The position numbers and the translations under genes were made by a program. From Oceanospirillaceae bacterium (lineage in GTDB: Bacteria > Pseudomonadota > Gammaproteobacteria > Pseudomonadales > Balneatricaceae): a stretch of 41,880 nt of DNA. Shown here one piece after another: positions 25,287 to 33,593 of this stretch. The stretch is from positions 3,858 through 45,737 of the forward strand of contig NYZU01000007.1 of NCBI GenBank assembly GCA_002686055.1. The letters are read 5' to 3'. The notes beneath the pieces were generated by a model. That model saw nothing but the letters and a program-made list of their open reading frames with translations. It did no database searches and was not told the origin of the DNA. Numbering within the stretch: position 1 is the first letter of the stretch; each line of letters starts with the position of its first letter.

Positions 25287-25439
25287 TCATTCAATGTCGT
25301 CGCCGGTGTGCGTGATGATATCTCTGTGCAGGATGTATTTAAAGGTGTGACACCTTTCTTTATTGCTGATGCAGTCACTATTGCCTTGTTAGTGGCATTC
25401 CCCAGTATTGTTTTATGGCTACCGAGTATTGCTTCCTGA
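25287..25439 (+). pseudogene. Remnant of a TRAP transporter large permease (DctM) C-terminus
   Basis: A 50-codon open stretch ending in TGA at 25437 reads FNVVAGVRDDISVQDVFKGV, then TPFFIADAVTIALLVAFPSI and VLWLPSIAS. This closely resembles the C-terminal membrane segment of DctM/TRAP-T large permeases (the PFxxAD...LxxAFP...LWLP pattern). A stop at 25284 and the absence of any upstream coding sequence show that the rest is gone. It lies between nasA and the island's left end, so it is a deletion scar. TRAP transporters serve DHPS uptake in roseobacters, but the substrate of this one is unknown. Confidence 0.7.
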
Positions 25440-25464
25440 TAACAAAGGAACAGCTACTCGGTAG
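25419..25464. repeat. Inverted repeat after the TRAP remnant
   Basis: CTACCGAGT and ACTCGGTAG form a 9-bp stem with an inner TTCC/GGAA. It starts inside the last codons of the remnant. No T-run follows, so termination is doubtful; it may be the old operon-end hairpin. Confidence 0.5.
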
Positions 25465-25619
25465 GGCAATGCAACAAACTAGAAAGTAGTTAAGTCTGGG
25501 CGCAAAAATTACCAATAGCGCCAACTAAACTGAGGGCGTTGTTGCAAACAAACAAGCTATAAAGAAATGAAATAAATGGCTGAAAAAGCCCAAAAACATA
25601 GTTAAAACAAGAGAAGAAA

Positions 25620-25664
25620 TGGCGCGCCCGAGAGGATTCGAACCTCTGACCGCCTGGTTCGTAG
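25620..25664. repeat. Left attachment repeat (tRNA-Arg 3' fragment)
   Basis: 45 bp identical to 41772-41816. It contains the T-arm, variable region, acceptor 3' strand and CCA of tRNA-Arg, but not the 5' half, so it cannot encode a tRNA. A weak hairpin with an AT-rich tail at 25578-25590 may be the ancestral tRNA terminator. Confidence 0.9.
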
Positions 25665-25687
25665 TTAGCTAGTCAATTCTACGAACC
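25656..25687. repeat. Core-type inverted repeat at the left att site
   Basis: GGTTCGTAG (25656-25664) and CTACGAACC (25679-25687) are perfect 9-bp inverted copies 14 bp apart. The left one is the tRNA anticodon-loop sequence. This is the arrangement of paired core-type sites for a tyrosine recombinase. Confidence 0.65.
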
Positions 25688-25821
25688 TAGTAATATCAAC
25701 ACTTTCAGAACAGGGCGTTCGTTGCATTTGTCCTCACTGAGCATAACTAAGCACAACTGACTCCGGCAAAAGTTCGGCAACTGAATTAGCACAATAACCA
25801 AACCACTTTAACGGAAAGTGT
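25688..25821. other. Gene-free left end of the island
   Basis: No coding sequence is supportable. Short repeated words on the minus strand (TTGCCG twice, TCAGTTG twice between about 25750 and 25790) could be integrase arm-type sites, but this is speculative. Confidence 0.35.
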
Positions 25822-26250
25822 TTACATGAAAGTTGAAAATGATTGTTTAGCAAAATCAGTTAACGGGTGTGATTTCCGGGTCGCCTCATTCATTTGAACT
25901 ATTACCGTATCCGCCGTAGCGACCAAATTGCCATTTTGAAACAGACCTTGGGTTAAGGTTACGGAACTGTTGCCAATACGTACCACACGGGTACCTATCT
26001 CAACGGTACCGGGCCAGTTAATTTCGCCTAATAGATTAAGGTTGGAATTGGCAATAACAAAGCTGGCATTGTCATCCAATACCCCCATAGCTGGGTCGGA
26101 CATGAATTCTACTCTGCCCGTTTCCATGTAAGTGGAAAACATGGCGTTGTTAACATGGCCTTGGCGGTCCGTGTCGACGTAACGAATTTTATCGTAGGTT
26201 CGCAGGGGAAAATCTTCGTAGCGTAATTCAGCATCCTTATCCAAGGCCAT
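25822..26250 (-). CDS. Hot-dog fold thioesterase (4HBT family)
   Basis: A 142-residue single hot-dog domain of the 4-hydroxybenzoyl-CoA thioesterase/YbgC type. The active-site region is DTDRQGHVNNAMFSTYMETG (residues 26-45), with the D...GHVNN...E pattern typical of acyl-CoA thioesterases. AGGAG lies 6 bp before the ATG. It is the last gene of the island operon, 12 bp after a SnoaL-like gene. It suggests that a CoA or other thioester occurs in the pathway, although no CoA ligase or transferase is present in the island. The substrate is unknown. Confidence 0.85.
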   Translation of the reverse strand: MALDKDAELRYEDFPLRTYDKIRYVDTDRQGHVNNAMFSTYMETGRVEFMSDPAMGVLDDNASFVIANSNLNLLGEINWPGTVEIGTRVVRIGNSSVTLTQGLFQNGNLVATADTVIVQMNEATRKSHPLTDFAKQSFSTFM

Positions 26251-26262
26251 TGGTAGCTCCTA

Positions 26263-27264
26263 TTATGTTCTGGGCACATCCGTCATACGCTGCAGTATAT
26301 CCAGACCTTGCTGATTCCAAAAGTGTAAAAAGTCGATAAAGATCCAGTTCTCAGCCAATTTATCGCCCTGACGACGATAGATATCAATCACGCGCATGTC
26401 ACCCGGCTTACCCGTAGCCGGCATGCCCATAAAACCACCGGTAGGTTCTAGGGTAAGATTAGGCCAACCAAAGAAACCACCGAATTCGCCTTCGGCCATG
26501 CGGCAGATATGACCATTAAAGATACGATCTTTAAATCCTGCACGAAATGGTCCTGAATGCTGTTTAGCATAACGTTCAATGGTGTAGGTAGCGCCAATGC
26601 CCGTAGGGCCCCACCAAATCATATCTTCACACCAACTCCGACGCAGTTCATCAACCAAAGACATATCGTTTTGCCAGTTACCGATATCATTTACCATAAA
26701 ATCAATCGCAGCAATGGTTTTATCACCCTCTGCTGGGTCTGACTCGTCATATATTAACCCATTATGAGTCATGGGCCCTGGTTGCACCAACTGAGCACCA
26801 GTCATAGGCGGAAAAGGGTTAAGCCCTGCCTGCATCATGACATGAGGGATATCAAAAAACATGGCTGATTCAACAATTTTGTTGTTTGCAACCTTATGAA
26901 ATTCACAATAACGTAAAAAGGTCATTTTGCCAGTCGCAGGAATACCTAACCATGGCTCGTCTAACAAGCCCATCAAATGGCCCATAGAAACAACCCAGAC
27001 ACCACCATCACTATCTGGCAAACGGTTTTTACCAGCCATAAAGATATCTTCACGTCTTTGCATGTGCTTAAAAGACTGCCGCAAGGGCTGCCAGAATAAA
27101 GCGACTACTTGGCTATAATCTTTTTGCTCATTAAATGGATGATAGCCCCGCCATAAATAATCATCGGCAATATAGGTAGCAGTGCTATCAGCTATATTGT
27201 CTACCAAAGAAGTATCTAACTGTTGATAATAATCTCTAACTAATTGCTTTTCTGAGTGAAACAT
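26263..27264 (-). CDS. Two-domain SnoaL-like protein (paralogue A)
   Basis: A 333-residue protein with two cone-shaped alpha+beta (SnoaL/NTF2-like) domains. The first carries MGHLMGLLDEPWLGIPATGK, then RYCEFHKV and FFDIPHVMMQAG. The second carries WWGPTGIGATYTIERY, MGMPATGKPG and NWIFIDFLHFW. SnoaL-fold enzymes include polyketide cyclases, dehydratases, isomerases and epoxide hydrolases. It shares the same block order with the proteins at 29769, 32512 and 33594. AGAGG precedes the ATG by 7 bp. It sits between the RraA-like and thioesterase genes with gaps of 10 and 12 bp. The reaction is unknown. Confidence 0.8.
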   Translation of the reverse strand: MFHSEKQLVRDYYQQLDTSLVDNIADSTATYIADDYLWRGYHPFNEQKDYSQVVALFWQPLRQSFKHMQRREDIFMAGKNRLPDSDGGVWVVSMGHLMGLLDEPWLGIPATGKMTFLRYCEFHKVANNKIVESAMFFDIPHVMMQAGLNPFPPMTGAQLVQPGPMTHNGLIYDESDPAEGDKTIAAIDFMVNDIGNWQNDMSLVDELRRSWCEDMIWWGPTGIGATYTIERYAKQHSGPFRAGFKDRIFNGHICRMAEGEFGGFFGWPNLTLEPTGGFMGMPATGKPGDMRVIDIYRRQGDKLAENWIFIDFLHFWNQQGLDILQRMTDVPRT

Positions 27265-27274
27265 TCAAAAACCT

Positions 27275-27973
27275 CTATGTGCGACTTTTTTCAAACAACG
27301 TCCAAGCAGATTCAAATTTTTCGAAATCAAAATCGTCTTGTTCGGCGGGCTCCAACACTAACTTCTCTGTATCCAGCAGTTTTTTAATGGACACTTCCAA
27401 GACAGGAATCACGTCTTTCGGAATCACCACAGCACCATGACCATCAGCATGAATTAGATCGCCCTCTTTTACTTGCATACCAAAAATATTCACTGGCTCA
27501 CCAATAGTACGCACATGCACAAAAGCATGACTAGGGCCTATAGAGCCAGCAATGACAGGAAAACCATCAGGTAAATCACCCAAATCTCGCATGACACCAT
27601 TGGTAAGGGCACCACCTAAACCAAAGCCTTTGTGGACCGTGGTATTGATTGCTCCCCAGTAAGCGCCTACGGCATTAGGGAAATCAACATCTTCAACTAC
27701 GGCAATGCCGGGACGAGGGCCTTCCGACATATACTTGTAATAGGCCATACGACGGGCTTTAATCACTTCAGAGGTTTCCGTTGGTGGATCAATAGCCGCG
27801 ATCTGAGACACACGAGCATAACCTACCACAGAGCCCTCTTCTGGTGCAGAACTAAGCATGGTGCCACGAGTAAACTGGTTAAAACCTCGCTTACCTTGTG
27901 CCACTTCAATTGCATTACATACGGTGGGGGTGTCTACTTGTTGCAGTAGCGCCAATAAACTGTCACTCATCAT
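27275..27973 (-). CDS. RraA/HMG-aldolase-like protein
   Basis: A 232-residue member of the family that includes the RNase E inhibitor RraA and the class II HMG/CHA aldolases and oxaloacetate decarboxylases. The metal-binding Arg129-Asp130 in GVMRDLGDLPDG and the HADGHGAVVIP segment are retained, which favours an active retro-aldolase or decarboxylase releasing pyruvate over the regulator RraA. It follows the alpha/beta hydrolase gene after 4 bp; starts at 27973 and 27970 are equally possible. In the island it would suit a late carbon-carbon cleavage step, which is inference. Confidence 0.8.
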   Translation of the reverse strand: MMSDSLLALLQQVDTPTVCNAIEVAQGKRGFNQFTRGTMLSSAPEEGSVVGYARVSQIAAIDPPTETSEVIKARRMAYYKYMSEGPRPGIAVVEDVDFPNAVGAYWGAINTTVHKGFGLGGALTNGVMRDLGDLPDGFPVIAGSIGPSHAFVHVRTIGEPVNIFGMQVKEGDLIHADGHGAVVIPKDVIPVLEVSIKKLLDTEKLVLEPAEQDDFDFEKFESAWTLFEKSRT

Positions 27974-27977
27974 AGTT

Positions 27978-28679
27978 CTAACCAGTTGCTTGCAACCAAG
28001 CTACAAGGGCTTGGTTAGTTAGTTGAGGTTGCTCCAAACAGGGTATGTGACCCGCATCTGGAATAATGGTGTAGTTGGCATGAGGCATCAATTGAGCCAT
28101 AAGATCATGCCGATCTTTAGGGCATAGCAGATCTTCCTCACCCATCAGAATGAGGGTTGGCACGATCACTTCAGCCAAGGTATTTTGCTGGTCAGGACGG
28201 GTGGCAAGGGCCTGGGACTGAGCAACAAATACGTCAGCACCTAAATCTAAAGCCATTGCAGTTGCATCTTCCGTAAGTTGGGAGGTATCTGTATTACTAG
28301 CAAAATAACGTGCAATCATTTGCTCGCGCATAATTTGCTCTAGGCCACCAGAAGCAGCGGCCTCCATTTGCGGTTGACGAGCCGCTTGCACCTCAGGTAT
28401 TTCGGCCCGTGGATTAGTATCCAGCAAGGCTAATCGAGTCACTCTTTCAGGTGCAATACGCATTACTTCCATGGCCACAATGCCACCCATAGACAAACCA
28501 GCAAGAGCAAACTTAGCGGGAGCTTGCTGTAATACAGTCTCAGCCATTGCCCTCATGGTATTCGCTAGACCAAAATCTACCACTATCACCTCTCGGCTGA
28601 TGGAAAAGTAGTCGATTTGTGGCTGGTACAAACGTCGATCACACATCATACCAGGCAATAAAACTAAAGTTTCTGACAT
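27978..28679 (-). CDS. Alpha/beta-fold hydrolase
   Basis: A 233-residue hydrolase with nucleophile Ser63 in GLSMGG, an Asp in the segment GEEDLLCPKD and His211 in DAGHIPCLEQP: a complete Ser-Asp-His triad. Related enzymes hydrolyse esters, enol-lactones and carbon-carbon bonds of ring-cleavage products. It follows the bicupin gene by 17 bp. No signal peptide is present, so it acts in the cytoplasm. The substrate cannot be assigned. Confidence 0.87.
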   Translation of the reverse strand: MSETLVLLPGMMCDRRLYQPQIDYFSISREVIVVDFGLANTMRAMAETVLQQAPAKFALAGLSMGGIVAMEVMRIAPERVTRLALLDTNPRAEIPEVQAARQPQMEAAASGGLEQIMREQMIARYFASNTDTSQLTEDATAMALDLGADVFVAQSQALATRPDQQNTLAEVIVPTLILMGEEDLLCPKDRHDLMAQLMPHANYTIIPDAGHIPCLEQPQLTNQALVAWLQATG

Positions 28680-28696
28680 CAGAACAACTCGCTTTG

Positions 28697-29668
28697 TTAG
28701 CTAATAGAACCTTGCTCAGCAGTCCAGGTTAGACCTGCAGGGTCGTCAGTTTTACTAATACGATACAGACTCGATTCACCCGTTACGCAAGCTTCGATAG
28801 AGTGCGCTAGACCTGGTGGCACCCAACAGGTATCACCGGGGTTCAGGATTTCTTCGTGGCCTTCCCACTTCAATTTCCAGTAACCCCGCATAGGCATTAG
28901 TACTTCATGTTGTGGGTTCACATAGCTATCAGCAGAAATCGAATGACGACTGAGCAACTCCACATTAAAGCCGGTCTTGTCTTTGATCATACCCGTTTCA
29001 CTAATTACATTACATGGTGCATCTTTGGATAGTGCCATCATGTCCCAGTAACGTTTAACATAGTTAGGAATAACAATGGATGCCGACACTTCTGGAATCT
29101 CTGCCACCTGCTCACGTGTGAGCTTCGGCATTGGCTTTTCACCCTCTGGAAGTTGCTCACCTTTCTTAGTGTCATACAGAGCGCCTGATTCAGCCAACAC
29201 GAGACCGTGGGCTGCTGCCGCTTCCAACACATGTGGAGCCCAAATCACACCACCACCGGAATCATCACCGCCCAGCACGGACATGATCATGCCATAGTCG
29301 CTACCAACGTTTTCAAAGCCACGGAACACGCGAGTCGGAATATTAAAAATATCCCCTTCTTCCATGATTACCTCACCCGCAGTGCCATGCTCTCCCCAGA
29401 AGAAACGCCACTTACCTTTAAGTACGAAAAACACCTCCGCCGTATTATGGTAATGTAAGGAGTTAAAACATTTTGGCGGCTGACCTGCAGCGCCAATATT
29501 AAAACCAGGCGTGGCTTTTATATGTACGTGCTGATCATGGCTTTCAGCTACGCCGGCACCAATAATGGTAAAGTTTTCTTTTTGATCCGAACCCGGTGTG
29601 TGAGCATCAATGAATGCACTGCGACAAGGCTGCAGTTCACCGTAACGTACGATTTGTGGTTGTTCCAT
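28697..29668 (-). CDS. Bicupin protein (gentisate-dioxygenase-like architecture)
   Basis: A 323-residue protein with two cupin domains. The first has His72, His74 and Glu78 (LHYHNTAEVFFVLKG) and GDIFNIPTRVFRGF, a complete metal site of the HxHx3-4E type. The second (HEVLMPMRGYWKLKW ... GDTCWVPPGLAHSI) lacks a full HxH and may be structural. The layout resembles gentisate/salicylate ring-cleaving dioxygenases, but isomerases and other bicupins look similar. The ribosome-binding site is weak. A 100-bp gap with a large inverted repeat separates it from the upstream gene. Confidence 0.82.
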   Translation of the reverse strand: MEQPQIVRYGELQPCRSAFIDAHTPGSDQKENFTIIGAGVAESHDQHVHIKATPGFNIGAAGQPPKCFNSLHYHNTAEVFFVLKGKWRFFWGEHGTAGEVIMEEGDIFNIPTRVFRGFENVGSDYGMIMSVLGGDDSGGGVIWAPHVLEAAAAHGLVLAESGALYDTKKGEQLPEGEKPMPKLTREQVAEIPEVSASIVIPNYVKRYWDMMALSKDAPCNVISETGMIKDKTGFNVELLSRHSISADSYVNPQHEVLMPMRGYWKLKWEGHEEILNPGDTCWVPPGLAHSIEACVTGESSLYRISKTDDPAGLTWTAEQGSIS

Positions 29669-29692
29669 TTGTATGACTCGAAGTTTGAATAA

Positions 29693-29758
29693 TGGGCTCT
29701 CAGTGTTATTCTTTTCGTTAGGGTTTTAACCCGACTCTTTAAGTTGGACTGAAGCCCA
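29693..29758. repeat. Large inverted repeat between SnoaL-like and bicupin genes
   Basis: TGGGCT...CAGT at one side and ACTG..AGCCCA at the other can pair, with an internal GGGTTTTAACCC palindrome. It fills most of the longest gap in this half of the island operon. It could be an mRNA processing or stabilising element, or a site for the LacI protein; neither is shown. Confidence 0.45.
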
Positions 29759-29768
29759 GCCTGCTTTA

Positions 29769-30740
29769 CTAGCCTGTTTGTAGAGCAATCTGTTTCCACA
29801 CAGAGGTCTCATCAAACAAGACATATTCCTTTCGTAAACCCCATGGACCAAATTCGGCATGAGCGGCGCACATTATGAATACCTCTTTGCCCGTGGGTTG
29901 CCCAAACATACCCCAGCCGTCGTGCTTGCCATGTAAACTAAAACGAATTGCCGCGCGAGGTGGCATCATTGGGTCATCCCGACCAATCTGATGGTCGATT
30001 GTGAATTTGGCATTAGGAAAACTCGCACGCAGCCCCATCCAGAAGCGATCAATGGCAGGATAGGAAATATCCTCTAAACCACCTGGGTAAGCCACATTAC
30101 AAGCACGATCATATTCACGCTCAACGGTAGCCATGTCGGCATTCATCATGCTGCTGATAATGTCAGCGTACTTCTGTCCCCACTCGTTATCATTACCTTT
30201 ACCTTTATAGGGACCTTCAATATCGATCTCGGGTGTAAATGGTTTTACACAGTTCTCTGGGCCACCTTCGCGTGCAATCAGATCAATCGCGTATTGTTTA
30301 GAATCCCAGCCCATCTGTTTAACGATGGCACCCTGATCACGAATCAACCATTCATCAGTAATGGCGTTGTTGATGGCATAACAGTCGGCAATAATTCGGT
30401 ATCTCAGCTGTTTACCTGTGGCCTTACCGTAAACACCATCACCTAGGTGGGTAGCAGTAGAATGTATTCGGTGGGAGGACAGCATGCCTACGTCTTCATT
30501 GCCGCTCCAAATAACGTCTTCACCCAACAAAGTTCGATCGGGAAATTCAGCCAAGGTTGCCATGGTGGCCCCAATCACCCCTTGATTACCAACCACAATA
30601 GATGGCGGCGAGCGAACTACAATGTCTTTACCATAATACTCATTTAAGGTATCAATACCGCGGTCTTCCCAAATCTCTTTGGTAATACCGATAATGTAAT
30701 CGGGAAAGTCTTTAAATTTAGGGCTAAAACCTTTCATCAT
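29769..30740 (-). CDS. Two-domain SnoaL-like protein (paralogue B)
   Basis: A 323-residue double SnoaL/NTF2-like protein. The first domain has GNQGVIGATMATLAEFPDRT, IRYRIIADC-like strands and DEWLIRDQGAIVKQMG; the second has FWMGLRASFPNAKFTIDHQI and a strand pair ending GPWGLRKEYVLFDETSVWKQ. It is the most diverged of the four two-domain copies and lacks the PWLDIPPTGH block of the others. AAGGA lies 7 bp before the ATG at 30740. It begins 4 bp after the LacI gene. The function is unknown. Confidence 0.75.
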   Translation of the reverse strand: MMKGFSPKFKDFPDYIIGITKEIWEDRGIDTLNEYYGKDIVVRSPPSIVVGNQGVIGATMATLAEFPDRTLLGEDVIWSGNEDVGMLSSHRIHSTATHLGDGVYGKATGKQLRYRIIADCYAINNAITDEWLIRDQGAIVKQMGWDSKQYAIDLIAREGGPENCVKPFTPEIDIEGPYKGKGNDNEWGQKYADIISSMMNADMATVEREYDRACNVAYPGGLEDISYPAIDRFWMGLRASFPNAKFTIDHQIGRDDPMMPPRAAIRFSLHGKHDGWGMFGQPTGKEVFIMCAAHAEFGPWGLRKEYVLFDETSVWKQIALQTG

Positions 30741-30744
30741 GTTT

Positions 30745-31746
30745 TTATCCTTGTGGCTCTTTGGTACTGTTACGCAGGATTAAAGGGCCATCTACTTCAA
30801 TATGAATGGGCTGTGCTGATGCACTATTTGCATCAAACAGCAATCTTATCGCTTCAGCGACCATACGTTTGGCTGGTTGACGTACTGTAGTTAAATTAAA
30901 TATAGGCCAACTAGCCAAAGGTACATCGTCAAACCCCACCATGGCGACATCGTCTGGTACACGAAAGCCTAGCTCTTTCTCGATCACACCCATTGCCGCA
31001 AAGGCCATATGATCGTTGGCAAAAAACACCGCGTCGGGATGGGTTTCATTGGCAAACATGTTGCGTGTGGCCAATAGAGTTTCTTCGTAATTGTAGTTAC
31101 CCACTTGACGATCAAATAATTCAATACCAGCTTTTTTTAGGGTATCAACAAAACCCTTTTCACGATCTCGCTGTGTTGAAGTTTCCTCCCACCCAGCTAC
31201 ATAGGCGATACGTTTATGGCCAGCGGCTATAAACAATTCTGCTACCTTGCAGCCACCTTGGTAGTTATTAGCAGTAACCGCATGAAAATTGTCTTTTTCC
31301 AAATAGCGGTTAAACAATACCACTGGAATACCAGCTGCTTTACAGCGATCAGCCAAGGCCGATGACATACTCACAGATGCCAATACGACACCGTCAACCT
31401 GATAATCTAGAATTTCAGCCATTACCTCGTCCATGTCATCATTGTCGGAGGCCATAAACATTAGCGGGTGGTAGCCGCTTTTGCGTAATTCTGCCGATAA
31501 AATCTCTAAAATCTCGGGATAAAACTGATTATTTAGATAAGATACAACCACACCAATAATGCGACTATTACCTGTAATTAAAGAGCGCGCCAAAATATTA
31601 GGTCGATAACCTAATTCATCAGCCGCTAGACGCACCTTATCAGCCATTTTTTTTGACACCGATGCGCCGGGGGTGAAAACCCTAGACACTGCAGATTGGC
31701 TTACTCCAGCGAGCTTAGCAACATCTTGAGAAGTAACTATAGCCAT
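30745..31746 (-). CDS. LacI-family regulator of the island operon
   Basis: A 333-residue LacI protein. The helix-turn-helix is SQDVAKLAGVSQSAVSRVFT (residues 6-25) and the effector domain contains VFFANDHMAFAAMGV and VAMVGFDDVPLASW. I place the start at the ATG at 31746, which gives the standard LacI N-terminus; an ATG at 31773 would add nine residues inside the SDR gene. The SDR stop lies 1 bp before this ATG, so the regulator is embedded in the operon and probably autoregulated. Its likely operator is the palindrome at 41247-41260 in front of the first gene. The effector is unknown. Confidence 0.92.
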   Translation of the reverse strand: MAIVTSQDVAKLAGVSQSAVSRVFTPGASVSKKMADKVRLAADELGYRPNILARSLITGNSRIIGVVVSYLNNQFYPEILEILSAELRKSGYHPLMFMASDNDDMDEVMAEILDYQVDGVVLASVSMSSALADRCKAAGIPVVLFNRYLEKDNFHAVTANNYQGGCKVAELFIAAGHKRIAYVAGWEETSTQRDREKGFVDTLKKAGIELFDRQVGNYNYEETLLATRNMFANETHPDAVFFANDHMAFAAMGVIEKELGFRVPDDVAMVGFDDVPLASWPIFNLTTVRQPAKRMVAEAIRLLFDANSASAQPIHIEVDGPLILRNSTKEPQG

Positions 31747-31747
31747 C

Positions 31748-32512
31748 TTAATCTGCCGTCCATCCGCCATCAACGATCAAACTTGTACCCGTTACCATAC
31801 TGGAAGCATCAGTAGCTAAATACTGCACCGCTGCCATAATATCTTGTACCTCAGCAATCCGACCTAGTTTAATCTTTGATTCCACCCAAGCCTTACGTTC
31901 CAGATTGCTAAATGTTTGTTTAGCTAATTCTGTATTAACGAAAGTTGGGCATACCGTATTCACACGAATCTGATGTTCACCCCACTCAATGGCCATGGCC
32001 CTAGTGAAGCCTTCGACCGCAAACTTACTTGCACAATAAACAGCACGATCAATGCCACCAACATGAGCCATTTGTGAGCTGATATTGATTAGAGAACCCG
32101 ATTTTCCGGCTGCAATTAACCCCTTGGCGACTTCGCGAGTTAGGAAATAGGCACCACGTAAATTAATGCCCATCACCTGATCATAATCAGAGGTTGATGT
32201 TTCCAAGGCTGGGCTATGTTTAGCCATACCAGCACTGTTCACCAAGACATCAAAAACTCCAACTGCAGCAACCGCTTGGGCCGTCTGCTCAACATCACTA
32301 ACATCTAGTTCAATGGCCTGTGCCTGAAGCCCTTCTGCTTGCAAGCTGTTTACCAAATCCTCTAAGCGATCTAGGCGTCGAGCTGCCACAGTAATGTCTG
32401 CACCAGCGCGTGCCAACGCCACGGCGCAAGCTAAACCAATACCCGATGACGCACCAGTAACGAGCGCACGCTTTCCGGCTAAAGAAAAACTAGGGGATTC
32501 TGGTAACTGCAT
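31748..32512 (-). CDS. Short-chain dehydrogenase/reductase
   Basis: A classical 254-residue SDR with TGASSGIG (about residues 19-26), NSAGM, the Ser of INISSQMA, catalytic Tyr/Lys in YCASKFAVEG, and the C-terminal GTSLIVDGGW. GGAGA lies 5-6 bp before the ATG, and the start overlaps the preceding stop in a TAATG junction. It presumably oxidises a secondary alcohol of the island's substrate, NAD(P) dependent, in the cytoplasm. Sugar-acid dehydrogenases of this type often accompany LacI-regulated catabolic operons. Confidence 0.9.
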   Translation of the reverse strand: MQLPESPSFSLAGKRALVTGASSGIGLACAVALARAGADITVAARRLDRLEDLVNSLQAEGLQAQAIELDVSDVEQTAQAVAAVGVFDVLVNSAGMAKHSPALETSTSDYDQVMGINLRGAYFLTREVAKGLIAAGKSGSLINISSQMAHVGGIDRAVYCASKFAVEGFTRAMAIEWGEHQIRVNTVCPTFVNTELAKQTFSNLERKAWVESKIKLGRIAEVQDIMAAVQYLATDASSMVTGTSLIVDGGWTAD

Positions 32513-33564
32513 TAATAATCTCCAATAGGGAATGGGATAGAACCTTGAACCCTCACTTTATTAAATTCACGCATGCGTGACAATACATCAACACCTAATT
32601 GGCGATACGCATCAAGGATGTCCACCATTACCCAGTTCTCGCGAATTTTGCCGTTCTCTATACGCCAAAAATCCAAACTGCACAGGGTAATTTTTTGGCC
32701 ACTAGGTGCGATACCCATCCAACCATCATGGGTAATGGTTTGAATCATATTAGGCCAGCCAGTAACAGCGGCATAATTACCTTCGCCAAAGAACTGATAG
32801 GTTATTTCGTTCATATATTGGCCGCGATCTGGCATGGCATTGATAAAAGGAATTTGATGCCAATTACGAAAGCCATCAATACCTCTACCGGTACCGATGC
32901 CAGCAGGGCCATACCAATTCATTCGATCGTGCCAATACTTATCCATTGCCATCACTTCAGGGCCACCTTGTGTTGGATGGCGCTTCATATGGGTCAGCAT
33001 ATCAATGATATGCTGACGACTACGTAGCGGCTGAGCAGCATCCTGGTTAGAGATAGATAGTCCATCTTGCGTGGCAGGGCCAGGTATATAGAACTCCAAT
33101 CCCAGTGAAGGCGCCATAGGCCAGGCCTTAGCTTGCATCATAACTTCGGGAATATCCCATAAGGTTTGAATTTCAGTTACCTTTCCATCCACGAAATTAT
33201 AGAACTCGTGAAAACGCATATGCGTTAAATGCCCCGTTGGCAAAATATCCAACCATGGCGCCACAAAGGTGCCAACATAATGGCCGGCGCAGCCAACCCA
33301 AATACTACCATGCTCACTTTCACCAGCCATCAGAATCCAATCACGACGTTCCAAATCTGGCATGGCTGCCAACAAAGGCCCGTAACATTCGTCATAGAGT
33401 TCATCAGCTCCCTGCATATCGCCTAATGGGTAAGGCATATGGATGATGCATTGATCACTAAACAATTCACGCATAGCTCTACGTACATCAACTTCATTAA
33501 AGCTGTACATGGTAGCTGTCATTTGCCGGATTAACTGTTTAATTTCACTAAAATCATACATCAT
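32512..33564 (-). CDS. Two-domain SnoaL-like protein (paralogue C)
   Basis: A 350-residue double SnoaL-like protein. Domain 1 has CAGHYVGTFVAPWLDILPTGH, MRFHEFYNFVDGK and LWDIPEVMMQAKAWPM. Domain 2 has WYGPAGIGTGRGIDGFRNWH, GDY-type strands (GEGNYAAVTGWPNM), HDGWMGIAPSG and NWVMVDILDAYRQLGVDV. It lies 29 bp downstream of a close paralogue (33594-34628) with the same block order, so the pair arose by tandem duplication. The start at 33564 could shift by one codon. No catalytic activity can be assigned. Confidence 0.82.
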   Translation of the reverse strand: MMYDFSEIKQLIRQMTATMYSFNEVDVRRAMRELFSDQCIIHMPYPLGDMQGADELYDECYGPLLAAMPDLERRDWILMAGESEHGSIWVGCAGHYVGTFVAPWLDILPTGHLTHMRFHEFYNFVDGKVTEIQTLWDIPEVMMQAKAWPMAPSLGLEFYIPGPATQDGLSISNQDAAQPLRSRQHIIDMLTHMKRHPTQGGPEVMAMDKYWHDRMNWYGPAGIGTGRGIDGFRNWHQIPFINAMPDRGQYMNEITYQFFGEGNYAAVTGWPNMIQTITHDGWMGIAPSGQKITLCSLDFWRIENGKIRENWVMVDILDAYRQLGVDVLSRMREFNKVRVQGSIPFPIGDY

Positions 33565-33593
33565 AAAAATACTTCTACGACCAAAGTGACAGC

